Under the pieces are notes generated by a model. That model was not told the DNA's origin. It did not search any database and saw nothing but the letters and a program-made list of their open reading frames with translations. The translations under genes and the position numbers were made by a program. Below are positions 41,478 to 52,577 of a stretch of 64,000 nt of DNA, one piece after another (position 1 is the first letter of the stretch; the number at the start of each line of letters is the position of its first letter). The stretch spans positions 20,558,001-20,622,000 of the forward strand of contig NC_083697.1 of the NCBI RefSeq assembly GCF_033118175.1. Reading direction: 5' to 3'. The stretch is from Dama dama. Its lineage: Eukaryota > Chordata > Mammalia > Artiodactyla > Cervidae.

Positions 41478-41644
41478 AAATAAAACCAGTAAACTATAAT
41501 GGTGACTGCTTCAATTTGTAGCTATTGTTTTTGTTATGTGAGTAGAGAAGGAGCATCAATGATTAAATTCTTTATTACAAAATGAAAATATTCATTTATT
41601 TTCATTCTGATAGTGTCTAAAGTGAGAGCTAATAGTCGGTCTGC

Positions 41645-41915
41645 TGATTATTGATAGAGCTCTTTTAATAGTACAGATATTAATTACTTGTCTGTCATAC
41701 ATTCTACAAGTATTTGGTTTTTTGTTTGGCATATCTTTGAACCATATATGTTTTTACTATTTAGGTAATAAAATTTACTAGTCTTCTAAGATTTCTGGCT
41801 GAAAAATCCTTCCTCATCCTGAAGATTATTAAAAAAAAAATTGCCTATATTGTCTTCAAGGAGTTTAATGATTCTATTTTTTACATTTAATTCTTTGACT
41901 TGAGTTTGATAGCAG
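41645..41915 (-). mobile_element. old L1 (L1M-type) fragment
   Basis: 'tgatagagctcttttaatag', 'aaaatccttcctcatcctga', 'ttgtcttcaaggagtttaat' resemble reverse-complement ORF2. Minus-strand frame 41786-42064 includes NVKNRIIKLLEDNIGN, close to the L1 ORF2p motif PETIKLLEENIG. Confidence 0.65.
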
Positions 41916-42067
41916 TGATGAAGAAAGGAGTAACAAAAGCTTTGCTCTTTGAGGACCATGAGGTGATCAGTTTGAGAACTACAGGGACATACAGAAGAGT
42001 AGAACTTCCAATTTTCCTTTGGCAGGCACAAATCTAAATGTATCTTTTGGGAATTCTTTTTCATTAC

Positions 42068-42293
42068 CTGTTGTTGCCCAGTTGCTCAGTCTTGTCTGAC
42101 TCTTTGCGACCCCATGGACTGCAGGCTTCTCTGTCCTTCACTATCTCCCTGAGTTTGATCAAACGCATGTCCATTGAGTTGGTGATGCCATCCAATCCAC
42201 ATCCTCTGTAGCCACCTTCTCCTCTTGCCCTCAATCTTTCCCAGCCTCAGGGTCTTTTCCACTGAGTCAGCTCTTCACATCAGGTGGTCTAAT
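42068..42293 (-). mobile_element. BovB LINE 3' end (226 bp)
   Basis: 'ctgttgttgcccagttgctc', 'ctgactctttgcgaccccat', 'gtccattgagttggtgatgc', 'cagcctcagggtcttttcca'. More diverged than the copies at 37.7 and 55.9 kb. Confidence 0.92.
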
Positions 42294-42647
42294 ATAGGGT
42301 TTTAATTTCCTTCTATTTCTCACTCTCATTATCTTTCATTTATCTTCTTTCTGGAAAACATCTGCTCTTGGGACTCTATGAAAGCTTAACAGAGTTTCTT
42401 CCTAGCAGCCAGTTATTCCCAACCATATCAGGATTTCACATTGAGATAATTGATTTTAAATGTTGATTTTTAAAGCAAGATTAAAATAGTTTCACATAAC
42501 AGTTCCTACTGTGAGCATTATTTGGACAGCACTACTAAAATAGTTGTCAATCAGCTTTTTACTACTGATTCAAGAATTTTTTGTAATTTTGACTTGTACT
42601 GTGCGTTGGCCAGAGTGATGATTATGTCAGTTAATCAACATATTTAA
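42294..42647. other. unassigned A/T-rich DNA
   Basis: No gene or named repeat. Confidence 0.4.
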
Positions 42648-42731
42648 TAGTGCCCACTATTATAAATTATTACTTATTATTATTATACACTTATTATAAA
42701 TTATTATTACTATTATATAATAGTGCCCACT
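42648..42731. repeat. TTA-rich block between direct repeats
   Basis: AATAGTGCCCACTA occurs at both ends of a TTATTA/TATAAATTATTA-rich core of about 55 bp. Most simply a local tandem duplication followed by expansion. Confidence 0.75.
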
Positions 42732-42829
42732 AAATATAAAAGCATCCATAACAATCAGCTTGAATGACCCATTTATTATGAACATAACACAAATTTTATA
42801 CACACTTGTCTTGGACATCTCTTGTACCA

Positions 42830-43325
42830 CTGCGGATCCACTTGGCCTTATCTTTCCTTCCAGCTGTGGTTGCAGGGAACAGGTTGGCACAGGTGTTGCC
42901 CTGCTTTTTTCTGTGTAACCAGAAGTGCCTTACCTTAGCCCTTGTGTGCCTCCTCTAACACCTGCAGCATGGGATGCTCCAACAGACATGAGCAACCTGA
43001 AAGTGTGGGAGATTTTTCAACCCATGGGACAAAACTTGACCAATGTGGAATGTGAGTTAATGGATAAATGTTTCAGCTTTTCATCCTTTCAGCAGAGACA
43101 CAGTATATTCAATAATTCTTTTCAAAAAGTCCCATAGATCTCGCACCTAATAGTGGTCAGCTCCGCATTGTGCCTTTGTGTGGCTAGTCCTCCTTCCCTC
43201 TCCACTCCTGTCCTTCCTGGTGCTGCTTGTCTCTCGCCCGTATTTCTGCAGCTGTCATCTTTAATAAACCATTCGTGCATCAGGCTTCTCTCAGACTCTG
43301 CTTTTTGGAGTTTGTTAGGCTGAGA
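42830..43325 (+). other. unassigned segment ending in a poly(A) signal; LTR or retrocopy?
   Basis: G/C-richer than its surroundings, with an AATAAA at about 43263-43268 preceded by 'tctgcagctgtcatcttt' and followed by 'cattcgtgcatcaggcttct'. Such an arrangement suits the R/U5 end of an LTR or the 3' end of a processed transcript. A 70-codon frame (42925-43137) shows no domain. I recognise no family and see no TSD. Confidence 0.3.
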
Positions 43326-44469
43326 AATTTCATTAGAAAAAAATTAAAAAAATTCTTCTGGTCATTTGTATATTGGTTTCTATAAATTGTTATCTTTTAA
43401 CTTAAATTTCAGAAAGTGTAATTACTAGGGACTAGACCTTTGAAATAAAAAATCGGCTGAAAATGACTGTTTTTTTGTTTTTTTTAAAACCAATTTTTAG
43501 TCTTCTATTTCTTATTGCAATAGTGTTAACTATTTTTTTTAATTTAGCAAAAATCATTCTTAAGTCAGCAAGAGGCATAGAGAATTTACTTGTATATTAA
43601 TAATTTACTGTAAATTATTTGAGATAATACAAATTTATTATTTGTTTATTTAGACTGTTATTTAAAATGTAAGTTTGATTTAACCATTGACACTTAATCT
43701 AAATAGTTGTTACTTTTGTAGAAGATAAGCGTAAAGAATCAAATTCTATAATCATTCCTATACTCAGAATAAACCATGGCTTTGCTGTGGCACTTACAGT
43801 ACGTATTTTAAAAATCTAAGTAATATAGGAAAGTCATAGCATTCAAGTTAATAAACCAATGATAGATGCAAAAGTGAGCTGTAAACTGTGAAGCATGGTA
43901 TTGATTTAAAATTTCATTAGCTATGTGAGGTTGCAAATACACTTCTAAATTAGAGCTCCCACATGCTGTGTGGATAAAAAAAATCTACCCTAAACTTTGG
44001 CCACTAGATGTCACGGCAGCTCTACATAAGAAGCCAAGGGTGGGGGAAGGGTTGATGGCGGAGCTGCCTATTTTAAGACCAACTGTTCTATTGCACAGAG
44101 GTGTATCCTTCTGTATCTTATAAAACCAGTCATTTTACAAAATGCAGGATCATCTTCAGTCAAAATAAAAGATCAGCTGGTATTGGATCTTTTTATGTGT
44201 TGAAAGAATAAAAGTGTTGATAAAGAAAATTACAGTGGTTGATATCACTTAAAACAAATTCTGCTTTTGGGTACAATTGTCATTTTTCTGTACTTACTCT
44301 AACTCCATTAAAAAACCAAAACAACCCTGTGAGCTTTGCAAGTGGAAAGCAAAAATGAAGTTTCTAAAAACCAACTGGTTGTAGCAAGACATACTGGCCT
44401 GGGGAAAAACTGGGTTTAGCTCTTGAGCAGTCCATGCGTGAGTGCAAAGGCAATACAGCGTGAGATTAA
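43326..44469. other. unassigned DNA with a CTCF-like motif
   Basis: About 1.1 kb without a gene. CCACTAGATGTCACGG at 44001-44016 partly resembles the CTCF core. The 91-codon minus-strand frame 44294-44569 has no domain. Confidence 0.4.
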
Positions 44470-44700
44470 AAACATACCATGTCGTTAAAAACATGAATTT
44501 TGGAACTCCATAAGCCTGATTTTTTATATGGATTTTCTCTAATAGATATGTGATATTTAATCTCCTCATCTATAAAGAAGAGTTGATAATACCTCAAAGA
44601 GTTGTGTTAAGACTCAAATAGGATTGTGACTATAAAGCTCTTAGCATAGTGTCCTCCACACTGCAAACATTCAATGAATTGCCACTCTTATTATGAAGGT
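44470..44700 (+). mobile_element. MIR SINE
   Basis: 'catgaattttggaactccat', 'taatctcctcatctataaag', 'gagttgtgttaagactcaaa', 'gctcttagcatagtgtcctc', 'caaacattcaatgaattgcc' follow MIR order. Confidence 0.82.
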
Positions 44701-44951
44701 GTAATTTCATGCCTAATGTTTTAAAATGAAAAGCCCAATGCTTCAAATGCAAAGAGAGCATCGAGGTAAGCACTTTTCAAGCTCTTAAGTGGAGTATAAT
44801 ACAAACAACCCCTCCTAATGTATAGCTATCATGGATGTTGAAATGGAATCTACTTGTGACTGTGGCCACAGAAAGGAATTTCTCACTGGAGTGATCCTTA
44901 TTAATATCTGCAACATCAAGTCTCCTCTTTTGTCATAATGTTTTCTTACAG

Positions 44952-45320
44952 CACTGACAGTGTCCGCAAAGGTTCTTGCTTTTCCATCTTCTTATATTCC
45001 ACCTGGGGGTTGGCAGTCCGAGTTAGATGGCCTTTTGTTGGGTCCACCTGTCTCTACTCATTCTGACAGTGGAACATTTAATGTGGAAAGGGCAGCAAGG
45101 CATAATCCCAAGACTATGCCTTACATTCCAGAGGGTCTGAACCAAGATGATCCCATGACACCTGCCTAATATGCATGGAATAATATGATATTGGTGATTC
45201 CAGGGCAGCAGACATCTGTCTTTAAATGTGGCTCTTCTAAAATGGTAAGGTCTATGATCCCTAGAAAATAACTCATATCTATTTGTGTATATTTGGAAAA
45301 TGACCAGAAATAAAGACAGA
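44952..45320 (+). other. terminal-exon-like segment (unproven)
   Basis: A pyrimidine-rich run and 'ttttcttacag' end at 44951, a good splice acceptor. Starting at 44952 one frame stays open for 72 codons to a TAA at about 45167-45169, and an AATAAA lies near 45308. The peptide includes LAFPSSYIPPGGWQ and NPKTMPYIPEGLNQDDP, which I do not recognise. Without a homologue or a partner exon this may equally be chance or an old transposed 3' end. It could belong to a gene extending upstream on the plus strand. Confidence 0.2.
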
Positions 45321-46394
45321 TATTTTAAAAGTGTTTCAGCACATAATATTAACACAACTATATTTCAGGAGGAATAAAGGGGCAAATAAGAGGATGGGTG
45401 CGGTTTACCTCGGGTAGGAAAGGCGAGATCAATAAAATGTGGTGGAGAGGGAGGCTTCGCCATCCATTTGTATGGCTTTGCTGGCTTCAGGAGGATTTAA
45501 TAGTTTGTTCTTCTCTGACTTGCTACAGCCTTTGTAAAACTTTGGTGTAAAATCTGAACAAAGAGACTGAAGATGAGATAAAAAAGGAAAGTCTAGTGAA
45601 TAAAAGGATTTACTGCAATAACTCCCAAAATCCTACCACAAGTGAAACGATCATTTCAAATACTATAAGGCAGAAAATGAATCAGCCATAGTACTAACGA
45701 TTACAGTATGAGACAGTGATTCATATGAAAGGCAGCATAATTACTGTGGATATCAGATTGGATTTCAAAATGAGGAAAGAACGTTTTAGTACTTTCTGGG
45801 CTAAGGATAAACATAATTGATTTATGAATAACATGAGAGTCCAGCTTCTCTGGCAAATATATTGTATTTCATGTAGCAATGAGCTTAAAGGCATTTTTCA
45901 CATTTCTATGTGAAACTCAATATTCACATGCCAGGGAAGTGAGGAGCGGGAGTGGCTGGAGCCCCTGAGACATGGCAGGTCAGCGTCAGACATGCCAGAG
46001 CAGGCCCATCTGCTGCAAGGCAGCAGCAGGATCAGTGATGCAGCCCAGCTCGAAACAATGAGAGGTGGTGGTCTGTTTATTCATTTATCTAGTTATTTAA
46101 AATGCAAATGTGATTTACTAGAAAGAATGAATGCCCTTCTTCCCCAGAGGCTATTCTAAGAATGTTTCTTCAGTCCTAATTCTTAGGGAAACTGCGCACC
46201 CCATCTAGTGTAGAGCATGCCACAGGTACCTTCTGAAGTCCCTGCTGTCCTATGAGCTGCTCACCAATACTGCGTTTAAAGGGTTGGGAGAAATCACATT
46301 TGGAAATATTTCATAAATGAAACTCCCAAGTCCTGTTAGGTTCTTTAAACCACTTGTACTGGAGTGACCTGGTTAAGTGGGGCTATTTATCTGA
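45321..46394. other. unassigned DNA
   Basis: About 1.1 kb without a recognised gene or repeat; the part at 45930-46060 is richer in G/C. Confidence 0.4.
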
Positions 46395-46565
46395 GTTAGG
46401 CTGGGATAGTGGATCAGAGACCCATTGGACTTCCTGGGTTTGAACCCAGGTTCTGCCAAGTATAGGCTATGTGACTTTGGGCAAGTTGAGTGGCACCTAC
46501 TCTTTTGGTGATTAATATTGCTAAGTGCCTGGCACAGTGCTATGTGTTTGCTAAATAATAATCAG
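46395..46565 (+). mobile_element. MIR SINE
   Basis: 'cttcctgggtttgaacccag', 'gtgactttgggcaagttgag', then 'taagtgcctggcacagtgct'. The central core is deleted, so head and 3' part lie close together. Confidence 0.85.
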
Positions 46566-46646
46566 ACATTTGATTGTTTTGATAATTCTCTGAAAAAAAA
46601 AACATACAGGATAAGAGAAATTCTTGCAGTTAAAAGGGACCTTGTT

Positions 46647-46854
46647 ATTGCTGTTGTTTAGTCGCTCAGTGTCCAACTCTTTTTGCGACCCCATGCCCTC
46701 CAGGCTCCTCTGTTTATGGGATTTTCCAGGCAAGAATACTGGAGTGGGTTGCCATTTCTTTCTCTAGGGGATCTGGAGTCAGGGATCAAGCCTGCATTTC
46801 CTTGTCGCCTGCATTGACAGGCAGATTCTTTACCACCGAGCCACTGGGAAGCCC
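46647..46854 (-). mobile_element. Bov-tA SINE
   Basis: 'gctgttgtttagtcgctcag' through 'caagaatactggagtgggtt' to 'ctttaccaccgagccactgg'. Includes a small deletion after 'ctcagt'. Confidence 0.94.
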
Positions 46855-47822
46855 ATAGATACCATCTAATTAAGCTCTCTCAATTTAAACATAAAAAAAT
46901 GTACCTGAAGTTTTGTTGCTTATTAAAATAATATGACTAGAATCTAAATAGAGTTTTCCTAATTTTTTGGCTATTTTTCCCCCATCACATAGCTCTGACT
47001 TCTCCTATTAAGGAAGAAGAGCTCTTAAACAGTTTTTTAATTTAAGAAAATAGTCTGTGGGAAATGCAGTAGTAATATTAGGAATTGGAGTTGTATAATT
47101 TATAAAAAGGCATATCAATTTTTAAAAAAGTATCTGCTGCAATTAGGTTTAGCTGCATATAGCAGCAAGCTTCAAATCTCTTAAATAAGATACGAATCTA
47201 TTTCTCTTCCATATAAAATAAACAGAGAAGAGAGTTCTAGGTTCTCTTGGTGGCTCTGTGGTCATCAGAGATCTGGGCCCCTCCCATCTTCTTCTCTGAA
47301 TCTGTGAATGGCTTTCATTCTCAAGGTCACCTCTTGACTCAAGATGTTTGCTGAAACTCCTGCCCTCAGGTCAGCTGTTCAGAATGCAGGAGAAAGGAAG
47401 GGAGAGAGGACAAAAAGATATTTTCTACATAATAATATTCGGTATTATTTGATAAAATATTTGATAATGTTTGATAATGATAATATTTTAAGCAGTCTTC
47501 TAAGAAGTTCTAATGTCATCTTTTACTTACATCTCATCATTCAGAAGCTTGTCACATATTAAGCCTGGCTACAAGAGAGACTGCAGAATGGTTTCAATCA
47601 TTATCATTTAAAACATGGGTTCTCCTTTTGAGGAAAGAGAATAATGTCTATGGGATGGTACCTGATGATCTCTGCCATAGATAAGGATAGTAATTTCTAC
47701 CCACTTTCCTCCTCACACTTCCTCACATCCATGTGGGAGAAAATTCATTTTTTCTTTTTGAAAGGATATGGTATCTGTATGTTAGAGTCTTATTGTTGCA
47801 AGAAGCAAATAAATTTGCTTAG
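46855..47822. other. unassigned DNA, possible old repeat at 47.15-47.4 kb
   Basis: The part at 47150-47400 ('ctatttctctt ... gctctgtggtcatcagagat') loosely resembles an old mammalian retroelement 3' part. No gene seen. Confidence 0.3.
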
Positions 47823-47998
47823 GACTGGGGGCAGGAGGAGAAGGGGATGACAGAGGATGAGATGGCTGGATGGCATCACCGACTCGATGGGCGTGAGTTT
47901 GAGTAAACTCCGGTAGTTTGTGATGGACAGGTTGGCCTGGCATGCTGTGATTCATGGGATTGCAAAGAGTCAGACACAACTGAGCGACTGAACTGAAG
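47823..47998 (+). mobile_element. BovB LINE 3' end, plus strand
   Basis: 'gcaggaggagaaggggatga', 'gatggctggatggcatcacc', 'gactcgatgggcgtgagttt', 'gtcagacacaactgagcgac', ending 'tgaactgaagag'. One of the few BovB 3' ends on the plus strand here; the other named plus-strand BovB pieces (6443-6972 and 19076-19299) lack the 3' end. Confidence 0.93.
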
Positions 47999-48619
47999 AG
48001 GAAAAGGAAAAAGCTATTAAAAATGACAGTGATGTTTTGTGGAACTCAAAGGTAGGAATGAAGAAATTCCAAGGAAAGCCATGAATTGAGAACATGTTGG
48101 AAATACAGGCTGTGTTCACTTTCAATTTCCTGGCTTTGCTTCTTTCTGCACATCATTCTCCTATCTCTTTAAAGATCTGTTTCTTCTCTCCCCAGCTCAA
48201 TCTGCCAGTGAGGGAGTGACCTGGGATATGCATCCAGATCTTCTAACTTACATCCTTTTATAATTATTACTTTAAAATTCTCTTCCTCCTTCTTTAGCTA
48301 TAAAGCAACAGAATTCCTTCTCCTTACCGATTCACTGTCAGCTCTCAATCACAGTGACTTTTGATGTATTTGAATATATTAGCTACCTGTATGAACCAGA
48401 ACCTTGAAGCCAGAACCTATGGCTTCCAGAAGTGCTTGACAAGGTCTGTGATACTATCAGTATTTGGCACTACATATTAAGCAATCTTCCATTCTCAGAT
48501 GTTTTCTCAAGTTCTGTATTTTCATTAATTGATGTCAAATGTTTCAATGGAATCATCACACTAATGATTCCAAATGCACATTTCAATTTTAAACCTCGTT
48601 AGCTCCAGATCCTTATTTT
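47999..48619. other. unassigned DNA
   Basis: No gene or named repeat. Confidence 0.4.
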
Positions 48620-49370
48620 TATCTGAATATTGGTCACCTTCACTCAGTTGTTTCCTAGCATCCCTAGTACCTTCAAACTCAACGTGTCTATGGTCTCATT
48701 TTGAATTCTCCATCTTAAGCTGCATCCACCCAAGCATTAATAATCTTCCTTTCCCTTCATTTCTACTATCAGTTAATTGCCAAGTCCTACAGAATCTGTC
48801 ACCTAAAGCTCTGATTTCTTATGAGTATTGCCATAAGTAATACCTTTGTAATCTTGTTTTTGTCAAACTGCCTCCTAAATCTTACCCTCATCTTCAGGCT
48901 TATCTATTCTCTGCATTGTCACTAGAGTAATCTCTTAAATGTATAAATATGGTTATGTCACCTCACTACTTAAAACTCATCAGCGTTTCCTTTTTACCTA
49001 CAGAGCAGTGGCTAAATTCCTTGCTCGCTGTAGAAGACCGTTTATTATCTGATTCCTTTGTATCCAGCCAATCTCATCTCCATCTACCCCGCCATATGCT
49101 TTGGCTTCATAGAACTACTTGAAATTCCCTAAATGGAACAGCAAATGTCACACTCTGTGATAATGACATGCTTTTGTTTTCTTTCCCTCTAAATGCCTTT
49201 ATTCTATCTGTGGTGTTGGTGACTGTCTACTCCTCTTAGACTTAGTTCAAGCATCAGTTCTTTTCTGAAGGCCTCCCTGATCAGCATGCTGTCTCTGCTC
49301 ACATACTTTCCTCTGTTTTCCCTTTACATGTTAGTTCCTTTTCTTTGTTGGATCATATACCATGCACGTT
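48620..49370 (+). mobile_element. L2 LINE (about 750 bp)
   Basis: Sense-strand L2 order: 'gccaagtcctacagaatctg', 'gtcactagagtaatctctta', 'tatggttatgtcacctcact', 'cttaaaactcatcagcgttt', 'ggcctccctgatcagcatg'. It covers the end of the old ORF2 and the 3' UTR. The 88-codon frame at 48574-48840 is not an L2 protein frame I recognise. Confidence 0.75.
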
Positions 49371-49473
49371 TGAGAAGCCAGAGGAACAGACTAAGACAGA
49401 TGCTATATTGTCCCCCAATATCTCATCTGTCCTTATATAGTAAAAGGATTTAATCAGGCATATACTTAACCAA

Positions 49474-49685
49474 GGGCTTCCCTGGTAACTCAGCTGGTTA
49501 ATAATCTGCCTGCAATGCAGGAGAACTGGGTTCCATCCCCAGGTTGGGAAGATCCCCTGGAGAAGGGCCTGGCAACCCACCCCAGTATTCTTGCCTGGAG
49601 AATCCGCATGGCAGAGGAGCCTGGTGGGCTACAGTCCGTGGTGTTGCAAAGAGTCAGACGCGGCAGAGTGACTAAGCACAGCACC
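49474..49685 (+). mobile_element. Bov-tA SINE
   Basis: 'gggcttccctggtaactcag', 'ctgcctgcaatgcaggagaa', 'gaagggcctggcaacccacc', 'gtcagacgcggcagagtgac'. TAACCAA at 49467-49473 and 49695-49701 may be its TSD. Confidence 0.94.
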
Positions 49686-49694
49686 GCACATCCC

Positions 49695-50023
49695 TAACCA
49701 AACGAGAACTACATTTCCCAGCCTCCTTGCAGTATGTGTGGCCACAGGATTGCGTTCTTTGCCAATGCTTCGTGCACAAAATGGTGTGTGCAACTTATGA
49801 CACATGCCTTTTAAAGTAAGGGCATGCCCTTCCCTTACCCTTTTATCCTTCCCATCCACTGACTAGAACATGGGTATGGTGAACCATTTTTGCTTATATA
49901 GATATGGGCAATACCCCGGGATAGTAGAGTAACAAGACAGAAGAGGCCCATCTCCCTGATACTGTGAGGCTACCATATCCACTCTGGACTGCTTATGTTT
50001 AGTTGTGTGCTAAAGATAGACTT
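49695..50023 (+). mobile_element. old mammalian retroelement 3' part (part 1)
   Basis: 'gaactacatttcccagcctc', 'cttgcagtatgtgtggccac', 'aacaagacagaagaggccca', 'ctggactgcttatgt' match an old, widespread mammalian repeat whose name I cannot fix (MaLR LTR or L1M 3' end). It is split by the next Bov-tA and ends at about 50275 with 'attgtttaagcccttgttaa'. Confidence 0.5.
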
Positions 50024-50242
50024 GATTTCCCTGATGGCGCAGTGCTAAGAATCTGCCTGGCAGTACAGGAGACACAAGAGACACAGGTTCAACCCCTGGG
50101 TTGAGAAGATCCCCTGGAGTAGGAAATGATAACCCAATCCAGTATTGTTACCTGGACAATTCCATGGAGAAAGGAGCCTGGAGGGCTACAGTCCAGGGGG
50201 ATGCAAAGAGTCAGACATGACTTGAGGATACACACACACACG
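50024..50242 (+). mobile_element. Bov-tA SINE with 9-bp TSD
   Basis: 'gatttccctgatggcgcagt', 'cctggagtaggaaatgataa', 'gtcagacatgacttgaggat' with a CACACACACA tail. GATAGACTT flanks it at 50015-50023 and 50243-50251. Confidence 0.94.
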
Positions 50243-50278
50243 GATAGACTTTATTATTGTTTAAGCCCTTGTTAAATC

Positions 50279-50592
50279 AGCACTTTCCTGATAGTTCAGT
50301 TGGTAAAGAATCCACCTGTAATGCAGGAGACCCCGGTTTGATTCCTGGGTCAGGAAGATCCTCTGGAGAAGGGACAGGCTACCAACTCTGGTATTCTTGG
50401 GCTTTCCTTGTGCCTCAGCTGGTAACGAATCTGCCTGCAATGCAGGAGATCCTGGCTCGATCCCTGGGTTGGGAAGATCCCCTGGAGAAGGGAAAGGCTA
50501 CCCACTCCATTATTCTGGCCTGGAGAAGTCCATGGACTATACAGTCCAGGGGGTTGCAAAGAGTCGGATGTGACTGAGTGACTTTCACAAGC
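50279..50592 (+). mobile_element. dimeric Bov-tA-type SINE (two tRNA-like heads)
   Basis: First head 50283-50360 ('gatagttcagttggtaaaga', 'cggtttgattcctgggtc'), linker 'gggacaggctaccaactctg', second head 50400-50475 ('ccttgtgcctcagctggtaa', 'gctcgatccctgggttggg'), then the Bov-A end ('gtcggatgtgactgagtgac'). It is the plus-strand counterpart of 4840-5129. Confidence 0.9.
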
Positions 50593-50708
50593 CCATACTT
50601 ATATACTAATACAAATATTCAGATACAACAGGTTTTATAGCCTGGCTAACATGCCCACTTCACTGTAAGACTATAAGAGGAGTTCAGGAACTTAGATTTA
50701 TTCATATT

Positions 50709-50805
50709 TGGGGCATTTCCTGGTGGTCCTGTGGTTAGGACTTGGTGCTTTTGCTGCTGGGGCCGGGGTTCAATCCCTGGATGGGAAATCCTGAAAACCT
50801 TGTGG

Positions 50806-50836
<31 letters not shown>

Positions 50837-50840
50837 CCCA
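50709..50840 (+). mobile_element. short tRNA-derived cetartiodactyl SINE (CHR-1-like)
   Basis: 'gggcatttcctggtggtcct', 'gtggttaggacttggtgctt', B box 'gggttcaatccctgga', then 'ccttgtggaacagc' and a pure A27 tail (about 50811-50837). The minus-strand 75-codon frame over it is incidental. Confidence 0.88.
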
Positions 50841-51634
50841 AAAAACAAAAAAACAACTTTGTATTCTTAACATCTGCTATGGAGCCTAAAACAGTATTTC
50901 ACCAATAAAATGTTTCTAGAAGAGATAAAGTTGTAAATAGATACAAGTTACAGCTTGTGTGCCAAAAAAATGCAATGTTCTTTGTTTTCCAATAATTAAC
51001 ATAAGCTTTGTCAAGTCCCCATTTTTTGTTGATGAGGGCCGACTCATTGTTGCCGACTTAAAGTAATTAGCACTTTCAGTTAAACTTTGTCTCTTCCAGT
51101 AACTACTTAGTTAATTAAGATTCTTGGGGGATGGTTATGGTGGCTATCCGATACTTCCTTCTCATGAGAAGCCAAGACGGCTGGCCTGCTGGGCCTCTTA
51201 CATGTTCTATAGCCTCCACTGCGGTGTCAGTGTTCTCTCTTGGTCTTGAGTGTTGGCCTCTGTCCCTCCTGATGCTGAATTCACACCTCCACCTCCAATT
51301 CTTATCCCACTGCAAGGCCTTCTTCTGGGCTTTTGACTCTCAGGCTTGTATCTACTCTGTTAAGGTTGCTAGGAAACTCTTGGTTGATGCATTCTCATCC
51401 TTTTGGAAAGCTAAGGCTCTTATGAAGAAGCTTGCAGACCATCCATCTAGACACCTCCTTCAGCCACTGCTATTTCAGGTATAGTATTAGATGCAGGACT
51501 TCTCTACCCAGCCCTAGTTATACTCTTTATAGCCAGGCAATGAGCTTTCTGTTCTGGAATCTTCTCAAGCTCATCTCAGATTTCTAATGAAGAGGAAAAG
51601 TTAAAATTTTATATAACCTCCTTCTCCTTCTGCC
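50841..51634. other. unassigned DNA, with a 117-codon open frame
   Basis: No repeat recognised. Plus-strand frame 51131-51484 (117 codons) is open but has no domain or signal I recognise; a 66-codon minus-strand frame overlaps it. It directly precedes the solo LTR and shows no retroviral similarity. Confidence 0.3.
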
Positions 51635-52041
51635 TGTGTAACTCAGCTTGCCCCTTGCAAAGTCTAGATCGTGTAGGTCACGTAGTCTCAGGAAGTGGGG
51701 ACTTGCAATACTAGGAACTGGAGTTTATCTCATTCGCCCTTGTCCTGATCTTTACAATTGCCCAGCCCCTGCAAACCTGCTTAATCATGCCTGTCCAGGC
51801 CAGGCATCCCCTCCCCATCTTGACTGCTATTGCCTCGAGCGTGCGAAACCCCTTAGTTTAAACCAGCTTGTTAACAGCTAGTGTTGCCCACTACAGTCTG
51901 CCTGTAAAAGCTCTGTAATCCCCTTGTTCGGGGCTCAGAGCTTGGAGTGTTAACTCCTCTGGGCCCGCCGGCATAATAAACCTGGGTTCTCCAGCTCTCT
52001 GAGTGTGGTGCTCGATTTCTCCAGTACTGGTTTCTGCAACA
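51635..52041 (+). mobile_element. class I endogenous retrovirus solo LTR (BTLTR1-like)
   Basis: About 407 bp running from TGTGTAACTC to TTTCTGCAACA, in the TG...CA form. It holds the gammaretrovirus-like R region ('ccccttgttcggggctcaga', 'cttggagtgttaactcctct', 'gggcccgccggcataataaa') with AATAAA at about 51974-51979, about 65 bp from the end. No primer-binding site or internal gene follows, and none precedes it, so it is a solo LTR left by recombination. I could not see a clear short TSD, so the edges are approximate. Confidence 0.85.
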
Positions 52042-52577
52042 CCATCTCTTTACTACCCAGAGATGTCTTCTTCCCTTCTGCTGTCCCTCCCAGTCTTTAT
52101 TTGACCCAAGACAATGGAACACTAGACCTTTTCTCAAGGAGCTACCAATATTTAGACCATCTAGTAAGTCACCTTTGATTCTTCGTTTCCCACCTACTGG
52201 CCAACATAAAACCTCCTTCTGAGTTGGGGAAACTTCTCTTCCTTCATGATTATGGCTTCTTTACTCTAAGGCTTATGGCATAAGCTCCACATTAGTCTTT
52301 CAAGCTGTGAGTCTTTATATCTAAAACCAGGCTTTTTAGAATCATGCCTCTATAAGGCACTGATGGTGATGTGCTATACTCTTCTTAAATCAATCAGTCT
52401 TTTCCAGACCCAGCTGTATTGGTAAATAGCACTTACGGAATTCTACAGTTCCAAGACCTTAAGTCCTTTCCTTAGCCAGTCTGTTGGAAAAGTCCTTTGA
52501 ATAAGAGGCAAAGTCACATTAGCCCTTCTGATTTTGACCAGGTATTTGGTATAAGTAAGAACATTTCCTTCCATGTT
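52042..52577. other. unassigned DNA
   Basis: Pyrimidine-rich in places; no gene or named repeat. Confidence 0.4.
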
